64,000 nt of DNA from Deltaproteobacteria bacterium (GCA_016875195.1 VGRY01000002.1:1-64000); one strand, 5' to 3'. Shown: positions 15,338-24,374, counted from the first letter of the stretch. A program made the numbers and translations. The notes: a model not told the origin generated them from the sequence alone.

Positions 15338-17247
15338 ATTAGTTCTTCTCCTGTCTTTGACACATCATATCCTCCCATACGGAGGACTTCTTCTTTGAAC
15401 TCTTTTGAACGGATCACATCGATCATTTTCTGAACCTTTTCATCCTCGAAATATACAGAAGGAATGGCAAGGTCGTAGCGCTCTTTTGTAACGGGAATAA
15501 AATCGAGATTCATGGCCCTGGCCGCCGAAAGGATTCCCAATCCAGCATCGACGACACCGCTGGCGACCAGAGAGGCAACAGCCATATGCGTAAATTCCTC
15601 TTTTTCGTATCCTTTGATCTGGCTTGAATTGATCGAAAGGTTTTTCAGTTCATGGTCAAGAAGGATTCTTGTCCCGGAGCCCTTTTGACGATTGATAAAA
15701 GTTATCTCTTCCTTGAGAAGATCCTTCAGTCCCCTCAGGCGTTTTGGGTTTTTACGCTGAATGATCAAGCCCTGCTCCCGATGGACAAGATTGATAACTC
15801 TGATATCGATTCCTTTCAAATGGTTCTGAATATAAGGAATGTTATACTGCCCTGTCACGGGGTCCAAGAGGTGGAGACCTGCTAAATGGCAGATACCACT
15901 TTTTAAAGCGAGGATTCCCCCAAAACTTCCTACGGAATGGGATGAAAGAAAGACTGGGGGGTAATATTTACCGAGAACATTGGCCAGGAGGTCGATAGTA
16001 AGATCATGGCTTCCCACCATGACTACAGTATTTAGAACTTCCTCAAAGGGCCGAAGAAGTTGTAGGTCTATTTCCTGATTCTCATCTACACCCTCGGAGA
16101 GCGGTGGAATTCGAATGATCCCATCCGCCTTTGTCAGGGAGGTGATCATCCCGGAACCACGGGGAAGGGGAGTGGCATAGAATTTTTCTCCTACCTTTCC
16201 TACCTTCACCCTTAAAAATTCTTCGGTTCCCAATTTGGACGGGATTTTTCGTGTTGGGAAAACCTTAATTTTAATTTTTTCCGGTTTTATGAGATGAAGA
16301 ATCTGGTAGATGAGCGGTTTGACCAGTTCCTCATAGGCCAGTATGGCAGAAACAGGATAGCCCGGGATTCCAACAATGGGTCGATCCTTAAATTTTCCAA
16401 GGAGAGCCGGTTTGCCGGGCATCATAGAGATGCCATGGACATAGACCTCTCCGGATTCTTCAATGATGGACCGGGTATAGTCTTCGGAACCTGCCGATGA
16501 TCCAGCAATGATCAGGATGAGGTCAACTTCTTCATATTTTGAAAGCAGGGCTTCCCGGATCTTTGTAAAATCATCTCTGACAATGGGATGCCTAAAAGGC
16601 TCCCCCCCGTCCTCAACGACCATATTGCTTAAGACATAGGAGTTGGATTCGATGATCTTCGGTAATGGCTCTGAAAGATTGACCTCGCCCGGTTCAATCA
16701 ATTCCGATCCCGTGGGAAGAATCAGGACCCTCGGTTTCTTCTTTACACGGATCTCCCGGTAACCGCTCGCCAACAAGGCTCCAATATCATAGGATGTGAT
16801 TTGATGATTCTCAGGGAAGACCATCTCGGTTGCAACGATGTCTTCACCGATGGCTCTCACGTGTTGCCAGGGATGGGCTGCTTCCCTGATTTCCACCCTT
16901 TCCGAATCAATCTGATGGACGTCTTCAATCATGATCACCGAATTCGTCGCTGGAGGGATCGGATGGCCCGTATTAACAAACCAGGCCTCTTTACCGGTGA
17001 TAAGTACTTTGGGAGAATCGTCGGTGGCTCCATAGGTTGATTCCGCCTGAACTGCAATACCGTCCATTGCTGCGCAGTGGAAAGGAGGCGAAGAAATTTT
17101 TGCGAAGAGGGGTTCGGCCGTCACCCTACCCAGTGACTGCACCACATGGACCGTCTCCGTTCCCAAACGGATGAGAGAAGCCAGCTTGGAAGCGATTTCT
17201 TTAGCTTCGTTTAAAGATTTCTTTTTGAGATAGATGTTGCGTTTCAT
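15334..17247 (-). CDS. MoeA-type molybdopterin molybdenumtransferase fused to a periplasmic-binding-protein-like domain
   Basis: This protein of about 637 residues has an N-terminal MoeA unit (to about residue 400; motifs include PPFHCAAMDGIAV, IIAGSSAGSEDYT, MPGKPALLG and GIPGYPVSAILAYEE). A C-terminal domain of about 220 residues is of the PBP-like type common at MoeA C-termini and in LysR sensors (VVMVGSHDLTIDLLA, NRQKGSGTR, AGLGILSAARA). MoeA inserts molybdate, or tungstate, into adenylylated molybdopterin. The extra domain may bind the metal oxyanion or a regulator. The frame opens at 17292, but its first 15 codons are repeat sequence, so ATG 17247 is taken as the start. Confidence 0.88.
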   Translation of the reverse strand: MKRNIYLKKKSLNEAKEIASKLASLIRLGTETVHVVQSLGRVTAEPLFAKISSPPFHCAAMDGIAVQAESTYGATDDSPKVLITGKEAWFVNTGHPIPPATNSVIMIEDVHQIDSERVEIREAAHPWQHVRAIGEDIVATEMVFPENHQITSYDIGALLASGYREIRVKKKPRVLILPTGSELIEPGEVNLSEPLPKIIESNSYVLSNMVVEDGGEPFRHPIVRDDFTKIREALLSKYEEVDLILIIAGSSAGSEDYTRSIIEESGEVYVHGISMMPGKPALLGKFKDRPIVGIPGYPVSAILAYEELVKPLIYQILHLIKPEKIKIKVFPTRKIPSKLGTEEFLRVKVGKVGEKFYATPLPRGSGMITSLTKADGIIRIPPLSEGVDENQEIDLQLLRPFEEVLNTVVMVGSHDLTIDLLANVLGKYYPPVFLSSHSVGSFGGILALKSGICHLAGLHLLDPVTGQYNIPYIQNHLKGIDIRVINLVHREQGLIIQRKNPKRLRGLKDLLKEEITFINRQKGSGTRILLDHELKNLSINSSQIKGYEKEEFTHMAVASLVASGVVDAGLGILSAARAMNLDFIPVTKERYDLAIPSVYFEDEKVQKMIDVIRSKEFKEEVLRMGGYDVSKTGEELI

Positions 17248-17258
17248 AAAGAGACTTA

Positions 17259-17390
17259 AAATTCGAAATCCGAATTTCGAAATCCGAAACAATTCCTAAT
17301 TTTCAAATGACCAAATTTAAAGAACACAATTTGATTATATTTTGATCATTCGAATTTGTTTCGATATTCGTGCTTCGAATTTCGGATTTC
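17259..17390. repeat. TTCGAAATTCGAA-type imperfect palindrome, copy 4
   Basis: The left arm is AATTCGAAATCCGAATTTCG..CCGAAACAAT and the right arm is ATTTGTTTCGATATTCGTGC..TTCGGATTT. It fills the gap between the two moeA-type genes. Confidence 0.8.
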
Positions 17391-17395
17391 TCCTT

Positions 17396-18625
17396 TTAAA
17401 GGAGAATGGCTTCTGCTTCTTCTCCTTCTTCCAACCCTTCTTCATTCATGTCGATCCTGAGCAATCCATCGGCATGAGTCAGGTGAGCGATGGCTCCAGA
17501 TTTTCCGAAAATGGGGTAAGCCCAGAGAATCCCGTCCTTCTCTTCCAATGTTACCCTGACGTAATCTTCTCGTCCTGCTACAGAAGGGATATTTCTTCCT
17601 GCTCTGACTTTTCGTCGCCCCTGGGGCTTCATCTCATCGGACCAACCGGAAAGGATGTTCAGGATTGTTTTCCCAAAGAGATAGAAGATGACCATGGCAG
17701 AGACAGGATGACCCGGAAGTCCTAAGAAAGGTTTTCCCTGGACCCCTGCGAGCAGGGTGGGTTTCCCGGGCCTGATGGATAGGCCATGGCCCAGGACCTC
17801 CGTTTTGGGAAAAGATTGCAGGACTTCCCCTACCAGGTCGAGAGTCCCCACGGAACTCCCTCCGGTGATGACCACCATGTCCATCTCATTCAACCCTGTT
17901 TCAATTTTATCCTTGAGATCATCGAATCGGTCTTTTGCTATGCCAAAAAAAAATGGGATTCCTCCTGACTCCCTTACCATTGAGACGATGGTATACCGAT
18001 TGATATCCCTCACTTCTCCGGAATTCGGCTTTTCGTCAACAGGAACGATTTCATCACCGGAAGAGATGATTCCAACCTTTGGCCTTCGAAATACTCTGAT
18101 AGTGGTTCTGCCGATTCCAGCCAGGAGTCCAACTTCCTGCGGACGAATGAGGCGGCCCTTTCGAAGAACCACTTCTCCTGCTTTGATATCCTCTCCGGCC
18201 TGGATCACATTCTCGAGGGGAGAGAGGGTTTTAAAGGCGTGGATTGTTTGTCCATCCACCCATCCCGTATATTCAACCATCTCCACAGCGTCTGCGCCCT
18301 CAGGAACCATTCCTCCTGTTGCAATTTTTATTGCTTCGCCATCCTTTAGAGTAATCTCTGAAACCTTTCCCATGGGAATCTCTCCAACGATTTGAAGGAG
18401 GGCAGGATTCTTTTCAGAGGCTCCATAAGTATCTTTTGCTTTTACAGCAAATCCGTCAACCGTGGAGCGGGGAAATTCAGGAAGATTCATTGGAGAGGTG
18501 ACATCCTCCGCAAGGACCCGATGGAGAGATTCCTCAAGAGGAACCTCTTCGGAGGAGAGAGGTTTGAAACAGTTAAGTTTCTGATAAAGTTGGGCTGGCG
18601 TTTGAACCTTGAAGAAACCTTTCAT
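17396..18625 (-). CDS. moeA: Molybdopterin molybdenumtransferase MoeA
   Basis: This MoeA of about 409 residues is the first gene of the Moco operon. Signatures are MNLPEFPRSTVDGFAVKA near the N-terminus, PEGADAVEMVEYT, VVITGGSSVGTLDLV, SIRPGKPTLLA and GLPGHPVSAMV. It inserts molybdenum into adenylylated molybdopterin and lacks the extra C-terminal domain of the next gene. The frame runs back to 18787 through the riboswitch terminator, but that part is leader RNA. ATG 18625 has GGAAGTGA 3 nt upstream. Having two MoeA-type enzymes in one operon may allow separate handling of molybdenum and tungsten. Confidence 0.93.
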   Translation of the reverse strand: MKGFFKVQTPAQLYQKLNCFKPLSSEEVPLEESLHRVLAEDVTSPMNLPEFPRSTVDGFAVKAKDTYGASEKNPALLQIVGEIPMGKVSEITLKDGEAIKIATGGMVPEGADAVEMVEYTGWVDGQTIHAFKTLSPLENVIQAGEDIKAGEVVLRKGRLIRPQEVGLLAGIGRTTIRVFRRPKVGIISSGDEIVPVDEKPNSGEVRDINRYTIVSMVRESGGIPFFFGIAKDRFDDLKDKIETGLNEMDMVVITGGSSVGTLDLVGEVLQSFPKTEVLGHGLSIRPGKPTLLAGVQGKPFLGLPGHPVSAMVIFYLFGKTILNILSGWSDEMKPQGRRKVRAGRNIPSVAGREDYVRVTLEEKDGILWAYPIFGKSGAIAHLTHADGLLRIDMNEEGLEEGEEAEAILL

Positions 18626-18650
18626 ATTCACTTCCGAATTAAACGAATGA

Positions 18651-18711
18651 CAGCGAATAGCTCGAATATTCTTGTATTCGTAATATTTGCTATCATTCGA
18701 GTTATTCGCTG
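18651..18711. repeat. 16-bp inverted repeat in the moeA leader
   Basis: CAGCGAATAGCTCGAAT (18651-18667) is repeated inverted as ATTCGAGTTATTCGCTG (18695-18711) with one mismatch. It lies between the riboswitch terminator and the moeA start. It may be another dispersed element or a hairpin near the ribosome site. Confidence 0.65.
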
Positions 18712-18727
18712 AATCAGTTAAACAAAA

Positions 18728-18756
18728 AGCCGATACCCGTGTTGGGGATATCGGCT
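18728..18756 (-). terminator. Intrinsic terminator of the Moco riboswitch expression platform
   Basis: On the minus strand an 11-bp stem (AGCCGATAtCCC with GGGTATCGGCT, one bulged base) closes a short loop and is followed by TTTTTGTT. It lies about 100 nt before the moeA start codon. Its AACACGGG portion is complementary to CCCGTGTT in the aptamer, allowing an alternative antiterminator. Confidence 0.8.
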
Positions 18757-18778
18757 CTTGAAGTCCAATTATCCATCT

Positions 18779-18872
18779 CCTTTCCAAACACGGGAGGTAT
18801 GGCCGTTTCCAGCCATGCCCTTACGGCCCGTTTCCATTTCCCTCTTATGTAAAGTGGGAGTTAGGAAAAAGG
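18779..18872 (-). ncRNA. Moco riboswitch (molybdenum cofactor RNA element)
   Basis: On the minus strand, upstream of moeA, the leader ends in CTCCCGTGTTTGGAAAGG. That closely matches the conserved 3' part of the Moco RNA in the E. coli moaA leader as I recall it (CTCCCGTATCTGGAAAGG). The segment before it forms a perfect 7-bp stem capped by GAAA (ATGGCTG-GAAA-CGGCCAT). The 3' GGAAAGG can pair with CCTTTTTCC at 18864-18872 to close the element. It should bind molybdenum or tungsten cofactor and switch the downstream terminator, repressing the operon when cofactor is abundant. Confidence 0.82.
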
Positions 18873-18894
18873 CTCGGAGATTCGATACAACCAA

Positions 18895-18923
18895 TTTGTA
18901 ACGTTTTTTTTAAAGAAAGTCAA
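18895..18923 (-). promoter_or_regulatory. Promoter of the Moco operon
   Basis: On the minus strand TTGACT (18918-18923) and TACAAA (18895-18900) are 17 nt apart. This places transcription start just before the riboswitch. Confidence 0.55.
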
Positions 18924-18935
18924 GAAAACTGTGGA

Positions 18936-20426
18936 TTACCGGACATGAGTCTCGCTGGTCTTACGGAAATGGTGGCCGTAAATGGCCAGTGTGATTGCCA
19001 TCGGGAATGCTCGGGGTCGGCGGAGCAGTGTCCACAAGAAAAGCTTCCAGTATTGAACCCGCTCTTTACCCATAATACCAAGGCGGAGGACAGAACGAAT
19101 AAGGGCGTGGATGTTGTCAAAGACATGTCGGAAGTCGAGCCGGACTTTAATCTTCGGAGGTTTATATTCCCTTAAAAAAGTCTTGACCCGTTGATAGTAG
19201 GCCTCGGGAGAATAGAGGTATTGTAGGACATCCTTGTATCCCTTACGCAGTGCTTCAAGATTCATGGCAGGGATGATGTTCGTTGAACCGTCCACGTTGT
19301 CTCCCGATAACCGATCAAGTAAGCGGCCTGCTTGCTTGAGCCGCTCGTAGAGTTTGGTACCAGGAGGGGCTTGAAGCAAGCCAACCATTGCCGTTGCAAT
19401 TCCGCTTTTTTGGATGAAATCAGTGAGTCGCCGAAAGGTCAAGGCTGAATCGTTGTCAAAACCGAGGATGAATCCTCCCTGCACCTGCAGTCCCTGCCGC
19501 TGGATACGCTTCACATCCAGGACCAGGTCACGGTTCATGTTCTGTTTCTTGCTGCACTCGGCCAGGCTGTCCTCGTTCGGCGTTTCGATTCCGATAAATA
19601 CTGTATCAAAACCGGCTTTGACCATCATCTGTATCAAGGGTTCATCATCAGCCAGGTTAATGGAAACCTCCGTATTGAAGAGAAACCCGGTTTTCCCTTT
19701 TCGCCATTCGGTGAGAGCAGGGAGCAGTTCTGTTTTGAGATGGGTCTTGTTTCCGATGAGGTTGTCATCCACAAAGAAGACACCTCCGCGCCATCCCAAT
19801 CGGTAAAGGCTTTCCAGTTCGGCAATCATTTGTAAAGCGCTCTTGGTGCGCGGCCTATGACCGAACAAAGCAGTCACATTACAGAACTCACAATTGTAGG
19901 GGCAACCGCGAGAAAATTGGACAGACATCGAAGCGTAATCACCTGGACGGACCAATTGCCACATTGGAGCAGGGGTCTGACGGATGTCGGCGAAATCAGA
20001 AGTAGTGTAAACCCTCTTGGCACTGCCCTGGGAAAAATCTTTAAGAAAGGCGGGCAGAGTTAGTTCAGCCTCATTGAGGACAAAATGATCCACCATTTCA
20101 AACTGTTCATGTTCCGTGGTGAAGAGTGGCCCTCCAGCGATGACCTTAAGGCCTGCTTCTTTGCACTGAGCAATCACCCTGCAGGCTGAATCCCTCTGCA
20201 CGGTCATGGCGCTGATCAATGCGCAATCAGCCCATGAAAGGTCTTCACTCGAAAGCTTTCTTACGTTGATGTCAACCAGCCGTTTTTTCCATTTTGCTGG
20301 CAGCATGGAAGCGATGGTGAGGAGTCCGAGCGGAGGAGAGGCAGCTTTTTTACGTATAAACTTGAGGGCATGCTTGAAACTCCAGAAGGTATCCGGAATC
20401 TCAGGGTAGATCAGAAGAACATTCAT
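18936..20426 (-). CDS. B12-binding radical SAM protein (DUF4070-type C-terminus)
   Basis: This protein of about 496 residues has an N-terminal cobalamin-binding-like domain (MNVLLIYPEIP to about residue 140). A radical SAM core follows with CPYNCEFC (about residues 190-197), FVDDNLIG and GIETPNEDSL. The C-terminal region of about 150 residues ends in basic and hydrophobic helices and resembles the DUF4070 extension. Relatives methylate unactivated carbons, for example HpnP on hopanoids and BchQ/R on bacteriochlorophyll, but the substrate cannot be told from sequence. The start is ATG 20426, matching the usual B12-domain start, though the ribosome site is weak. It has its own promoter with an operator-like palindrome. 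Confidence 0.87.
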   Translation of the reverse strand: MNVLLIYPEIPDTFWSFKHALKFIRKKAASPPLGLLTIASMLPAKWKKRLVDINVRKLSSEDLSWADCALISAMTVQRDSACRVIAQCKEAGLKVIAGGPLFTTEHEQFEMVDHFVLNEAELTLPAFLKDFSQGSAKRVYTTSDFADIRQTPAPMWQLVRPGDYASMSVQFSRGCPYNCEFCNVTALFGHRPRTKSALQMIAELESLYRLGWRGGVFFVDDNLIGNKTHLKTELLPALTEWRKGKTGFLFNTEVSINLADDEPLIQMMVKAGFDTVFIGIETPNEDSLAECSKKQNMNRDLVLDVKRIQRQGLQVQGGFILGFDNDSALTFRRLTDFIQKSGIATAMVGLLQAPPGTKLYERLKQAGRLLDRLSGDNVDGSTNIIPAMNLEALRKGYKDVLQYLYSPEAYYQRVKTFLREYKPPKIKVRLDFRHVFDNIHALIRSVLRLGIMGKERVQYWKLFLWTLLRRPRAFPMAITLAIYGHHFRKTSETHVR

Positions 20427-20481
20427 CAGGTTGTATTCCAAACTTTAAGGACGGGTCTCAATGGACAAAGCCTTTTATATA

Positions 20482-20510
20482 TCTATAAGACCTCATTAGG
20501 GTCTTGTCAA
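20482..20510 (-). promoter_or_regulatory. Consensus sigma70 promoter with operator palindrome for the radical SAM gene
   Basis: On the minus strand TTGACA (20505-20510) and TATAGA (20482-20487) are separated by exactly 17 nt. The spacer carries AAGACC-n7-GGTCTT (20487-20505), a perfect 6-bp inverted repeat between the two boxes. This is an ideal position for a repressor or an MerR-type regulator. Confidence 0.75.
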
Positions 20511-20640
20511 TTTTCATTAAAGAGATTTCATTGATTAAGGTTCGATTACATAGATTAGAGGGGATTGGAAACAAAGAAAAATCTGTGGAATCGTTTTTTC
20601 AAATCCCTGCCTGCGGCAGGCAGGTGTGTAATCAGATCTT

Positions 20641-22290
20641 TTACAGCGTTGGGGTCATTCCTTTTCCGAGAAACCGGTGGAGAAAGAAGAGGGGGATCAA
20701 AACCGAGAGGATGAGAATCGTCCCATAGGCGGAGGCAGGTCCGAAATCTCCGCTGCCGACATATTGGAAGATCTGGATGGTCATCGTGGACCATGGCCCA
20801 TAATAGAGGATGATTGTGGAGCTCAACTCAGCCAGGGTGGTTACCCACATGATAATCGCTCCGGCCGCAATCCCCGGCAACATGACAGGGACGACGACCT
20901 TCAGAAAAGACCGGACAGGGGGAACGCCTAAATTAATGGAGGCTTCTTCCACTGATGCATCAATCTGCTGGAGGATGGAGGAAGTGGTTTTAATGGAAAA
21001 GGGAACCTTCCTGATAAAATAGGCGAGCACCAGGATCATCCATGTTCCGGTCAAGACGATTCTCCCCTTATTGTAGGTTGCAGCGAGGGCAATCCCTAAG
21101 ACCGTTCCTGCGATGATCAAGGGCAGGATCATCAGCAAGTCCAAAAGATAAGTGACAGCCCCCTTTTTCCGAACCACCAGGTAGCTCACTGCCAAACCAA
21201 AGACAATGCCAATCAGGGTTGCTACTGTGGACAGGAAGAAGGAGTTGAAGATGGGGCGAGGAGCGATACGAATGGCCTGAGTTAGATTTTTTAAACTGAA
21301 TTCTCCGAAATACATGACCGGACCCTGGGTTTTTGTTACCGACGAGATTAGGACGACCAGGAAGGGAAAGAGCGCTAAAAAAAGGATGAAGATACAGAAA
21401 AACCACATGCAAAATGTGAAAAAAGGTTTTGCTCTCCTGACCTCTGGAGGTCTCAATGAGGACATGGAATAACTTTTTCTCTCCACCCAATATTTTTGAA
21501 TTAGGGTCACCATCAGTGTGATGATAATCAAGACCATGCTGAGGGCTCCTGCCATGGAAGGATTTCCTCCCATTTCACTGATGAATTCATTATAAGCTTG
21601 AACGGCAAGGACCCGATAATCCTCTCCGATGAGTTGGGGAACGCCGAAGTTTTCAATCGACATATAGAAGACCACCAATGCTCCTGCCACAATGGAAGGA
21701 GTAACGATGGGAAGTGTAACGGTCGTGAAGACCCGCCTCGGATGGGCGCCAAGGTTTTGAGCGGATTCTTCGAGGGATTTGTCAATCGCATTAATGGAGG
21801 CGGAGACCATCAGAAAGACAAAAGGAAAGAAATGGAGAGAGAAGACCAGAACGATCCCCTGCCACCCATAAATGGATGGCAGTTCAATGCCAATCTGTTT
21901 GAACAGGTTGGTAAACCAGCCATTTCGGCCAAGCAGAAGAATCCAGGCTTCCGCTCCGATAAACGTAGGCAGGATCAGGGGCAGGGTGGCAAGGGTTTTG
22001 ATCAGAGATTTTCCCGGAAGATGAAAACGGGAGGTGAAAAAGGCGAAAGGGATCCCGATAATCAAGCTAAAAGCCGTGGCTAATGCACTGACCCAGAGGC
22101 TGTTGCGGAGACACCTCAAATAGAAGGGCAGGGAGGAGATCTTCCGGTAACTCTCAAGAGAAAATTGGCCAGTCTCCGGGCTCAAAAAGCTGGCATAGAA
22201 GATGGAAAACATCGGGTAGAGGACGAAGAGGAATAGAATGACAAAGATCGAGAGGAGAATGAAATTCCAGGGAGTGAAATATCTGCGCAT
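20641..22290 (-). CDS. FbpB-type ABC transporter permease (two fused permease domains)
   Basis: This 549-residue inner-membrane permease of the ferric iron/thiamine/2-aminoethylphosphonate class has about twelve hydrophobic segments in two halves. Each half carries an EAA-type loop for docking the ATPase (EESAQNLGAHPRRVFTTVTLPIV about residues 175-200, and EEASINLGVPPVRSFLKVVVPVM about 445-470). It is the last gene of the deoC-fbpA-fbpC-fbpB run, starting 11 nt after the ATPase gene. The substrate is not determined by the permease sequence. Confidence 0.9.
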   Translation of the reverse strand: MRRYFTPWNFILLSIFVILFLFVLYPMFSIFYASFLSPETGQFSLESYRKISSLPFYLRCLRNSLWVSALATAFSLIIGIPFAFFTSRFHLPGKSLIKTLATLPLILPTFIGAEAWILLLGRNGWFTNLFKQIGIELPSIYGWQGIVLVFSLHFFPFVFLMVSASINAIDKSLEESAQNLGAHPRRVFTTVTLPIVTPSIVAGALVVFYMSIENFGVPQLIGEDYRVLAVQAYNEFISEMGGNPSMAGALSMVLIIITLMVTLIQKYWVERKSYSMSSLRPPEVRRAKPFFTFCMWFFCIFILFLALFPFLVVLISSVTKTQGPVMYFGEFSLKNLTQAIRIAPRPIFNSFFLSTVATLIGIVFGLAVSYLVVRKKGAVTYLLDLLMILPLIIAGTVLGIALAATYNKGRIVLTGTWMILVLAYFIRKVPFSIKTTSSILQQIDASVEEASINLGVPPVRSFLKVVVPVMLPGIAAGAIIMWVTTLAELSSTIILYYGPWSTMTIQIFQYVGSGDFGPASAYGTILILSVLIPLFFLHRFLGKGMTPTL

Positions 22291-22301
22291 GATGGGCTCG
22301 A

Positions 22302-23375
22302 TCAGGAAGTGATGACCACAGGCCGGTCCATGTTAAACCGGAAATAGAGTGTCTCTCCTTCCTTCTTAATCTCGTGTTCCTGAGGGTCCTGAACCTCAAG
22401 AGCAAGGATCTGATCCTCAAAGGCCTTCACCTGGTATTTCACCATGAAACCCATAAAGGTGAAACTGACCACCTGACCAATGAAGAGATTTGTGGAAGAC
22501 TCTTTTGCATCTCTGGCGATTTTGATCCATTCCGGTCGGAGGAGAATTGTCACGGTCTTCCCGGTTGGCTTTGAGGCAGAACGGAGAAGAATCGGATTCC
22601 CCTTAAACCTGCCGGTGAGTATGGATGTTTTAGGGTCATAAGCGACCACCTCTACTTCCATGAGATTGCTGGTTCCGGTAAACTCGGCGACAAACCGGTT
22701 TTGGGGGCGAAAGTAGATATCGGAAGGCATCCCGACCTGCTGGATATGTCCGAAATTAAAAATGGCGATTCGATCCGATATGGCCATCGCCTCTTCCTGA
22801 TCATGAGTGACATAGATGGTGGTAATTCCGAGGTCCTTCTGAATCTTCCTGATCTCGTGGCGCATCGTGACCCTAAGCTTAGCATCGAGATTGGAGAGAG
22901 GCTCATCCATCAAAAGGACACGGGGTTGAATGACAAGGGCCCGGGCAAGGGCAACGCGCTGTTGTTGCCCACCACTCAATTGATTCGGGTACCGCTGTGC
23001 GAGAGTTTCCAACTGAACTTTTTCTAAAATCTGATGGACCTTCGCTTGGATTTCCTCCTTCTCTACCTTCCGTGCCCTCAGTCCATAAGCCACATTATCG
23101 AAGACATTAAGCTGCGGGAAGAGGGCGTAGTTTTGGAATACCATGCCGGTCTCCCGTTTGTATGGCGGGATGTGGTTAATGAGCTGGTCACCGAAAAAGA
23201 CATTGCCAGAGTCAGGAGAGGCAAAGCCTGCAATCACCCTGAGGAGGGTGGTCTTCCCGCAGCCACTGGGACCGAGGAGCGTAAAGAACTCACCTCTCTC
23301 AATCTGAAGGCTGACTCGATCGAGCGCCTTTAAAGAGCCAAAAGCTTTGGAAATGTCATTTAACCGGACCTGCAT
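22302..23375 (-). CDS. FbpC/PotA-type ABC transporter ATPase
   Basis: This 357-residue ATPase of the CUT1/iron/polyamine importer class has Walker A GPSGCGKTT (about residues 35-43), signature LSGGQQQRVALARAL (about 133-147), Walker [13 protein letters not shown] and the switch histidine in VTHDQEEA. The C-terminal 110 residues form the TOBE-like regulatory domain typical of FbpC and PotA. It energises the permease encoded next downstream. No extra cysteine cluster typical of iron-sensing FbpC is obvious. Confidence 0.92.
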   Translation of the reverse strand: MQVRLNDISKAFGSLKALDRVSLQIERGEFFTLLGPSGCGKTTLLRVIAGFASPDSGNVFFGDQLINHIPPYKRETGMVFQNYALFPQLNVFDNVAYGLRARKVEKEEIQAKVHQILEKVQLETLAQRYPNQLSGGQQQRVALARALVIQPRVLLMDEPLSNLDAKLRVTMRHEIRKIQKDLGITTIYVTHDQEEAMAISDRIAIFNFGHIQQVGMPSDIYFRPQNRFVAEFTGTSNLMEVEVVAYDPKTSILTGRFKGNPILLRSASKPTGKTVTILLRPEWIKIARDAKESSTNLFIGQVVSFTFMGFMVKYQVKAFEDQILALEVQDPQEHEIKKEGETLYFRFNMDRPVVITS

Positions 23376-23387
23376 CCTTCTATTGCC

Positions 23388-24374
23388 TTACCTTTGGAGG
23401 ACCATCTCTTTCCATTTTTTAAGGATCTCTTTTTCAAGAGCACTTGACTCGATGGAATCGAATGCTTTCAGCAAGTTGATTTCGTTGATCTTCGGGAGCC
23501 CGACGGATGCAACGACATCCGATCTGGCTGGCCTTCGGTAATGTTGTTCAAAGATTTCTTTTTCCACCTCTCGGGAGAGCAGGTAATCCGTGAATGCTTT
23601 TGCCTCCACAGGGTGCTTGCAATTTTTGATCATCGCTGTCCCTTCCGGAGCAGCAAAGGCACCCTCTTGGGGATAGATAATCCCCACGTCTTTCGATCCG
23701 CCAGCAATATACCGGTAGGCGGCATATTCAATGGTCATCCCGAGAGGATATTCCCCTTCGGCTGTGCCTTTCCAGATAAGGCTGGCACTGTCGAGAACCT
23801 TGGCATTCGTGAGGAGTTTTTGTAGACCGTCCCAGCCGTATAATTTATATAATCCATAGACCTTTGCATAGGCTGATCCTGATTTCTCCGGATTGGCCAT
23901 CACGACCTTACCCTTCCATTTAGGAGTGAGAAGATCTGCCCAGCCTTTTGGTTTCTCCTGCTCACTGACTAGTTTCTTATTATACATGATGATCATGATG
24001 TGAACATTGGTGGCTGTCCACAGGCTATCCTTTTCGATATAGTGAGAAGGAAGACCCTTGGCCTCGGGTGATCTGTAGGACATAAAATTAGCTTTGGCAG
24101 CATCGAGAACAGCGATATCCCCGCTCCAGAAGATATCCCCAAGCGGATTATCTTTCTCTGCCTGTATCCTCTTCATCGCCTCTCCGGTTCCCATACGAAC
24201 AGCGGAGACCTTGATCCCTGTCTTCTTCTCAAATCCTTGAGAGACCATGTCGATCAGGTCGGATTGATTCGAAGAGTAAAGGACCACCTCTTTTGAAAAA
24301 CCTTTCGAAGGGGTTCCCATTCCAAACACCATGAAACAGGTCAGGATTGCTCCAATTAAAATAATCTTTTTCAT
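23388..24374 (-). CDS. FbpA-type extracellular solute-binding protein
   Basis: This 328-residue binding protein has an N-terminal signal sequence (MKKIILIGAILTCFMVFGM, cleaved around residue 25-28). The mature part begins KEVVLYSSNQSDLIDMVSQGFEKKTGIKV, the classic start of Fe3+-family binding proteins. Later motifs include IFWSGDIAVLDAAK and GWADLLTPKWKGKVVMANPEKSG. Relatives carry ferric iron, thiamine, phosphonates or hexose phosphates. Adjacent deoC hints at a phosphorylated sugar, but this is inference. Its ATG directly follows the deoC stop codon, with GGAGG inside the deoC end. Confidence 0.9.
   Translation of the reverse strand: MKKIILIGAILTCFMVFGMGTPSKGFSKEVVLYSSNQSDLIDMVSQGFEKKTGIKVSAVRMGTGEAMKRIQAEKDNPLGDIFWSGDIAVLDAAKANFMSYRSPEAKGLPSHYIEKDSLWTATNVHIMIIMYNKKLVSEQEKPKGWADLLTPKWKGKVVMANPEKSGSAYAKVYGLYKLYGWDGLQKLLTNAKVLDSASLIWKGTAEGEYPLGMTIEYAAYRYIAGGSKDVGIIYPQEGAFAAPEGTAMIKNCKHPVEAKAFTDYLLSREVEKEIFEQHYRRPARSDVVASVGLPKINEINLLKAFDSIESSALEKEILKKWKEMVLQR

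Noticed and set aside
18626-18787. N-terminal extension of moeA up to 18787
   Set aside because: The extension would translate the riboswitch terminator and a leader palindrome and would start with TTG; MoeA homology begins at 18625.
20641-24374. Naming the first importer as a ferric iron transporter
   Set aside because: The family also carries thiamine, phosphonates and sugar phosphates, and no substrate-specific residues can be judged by eye.
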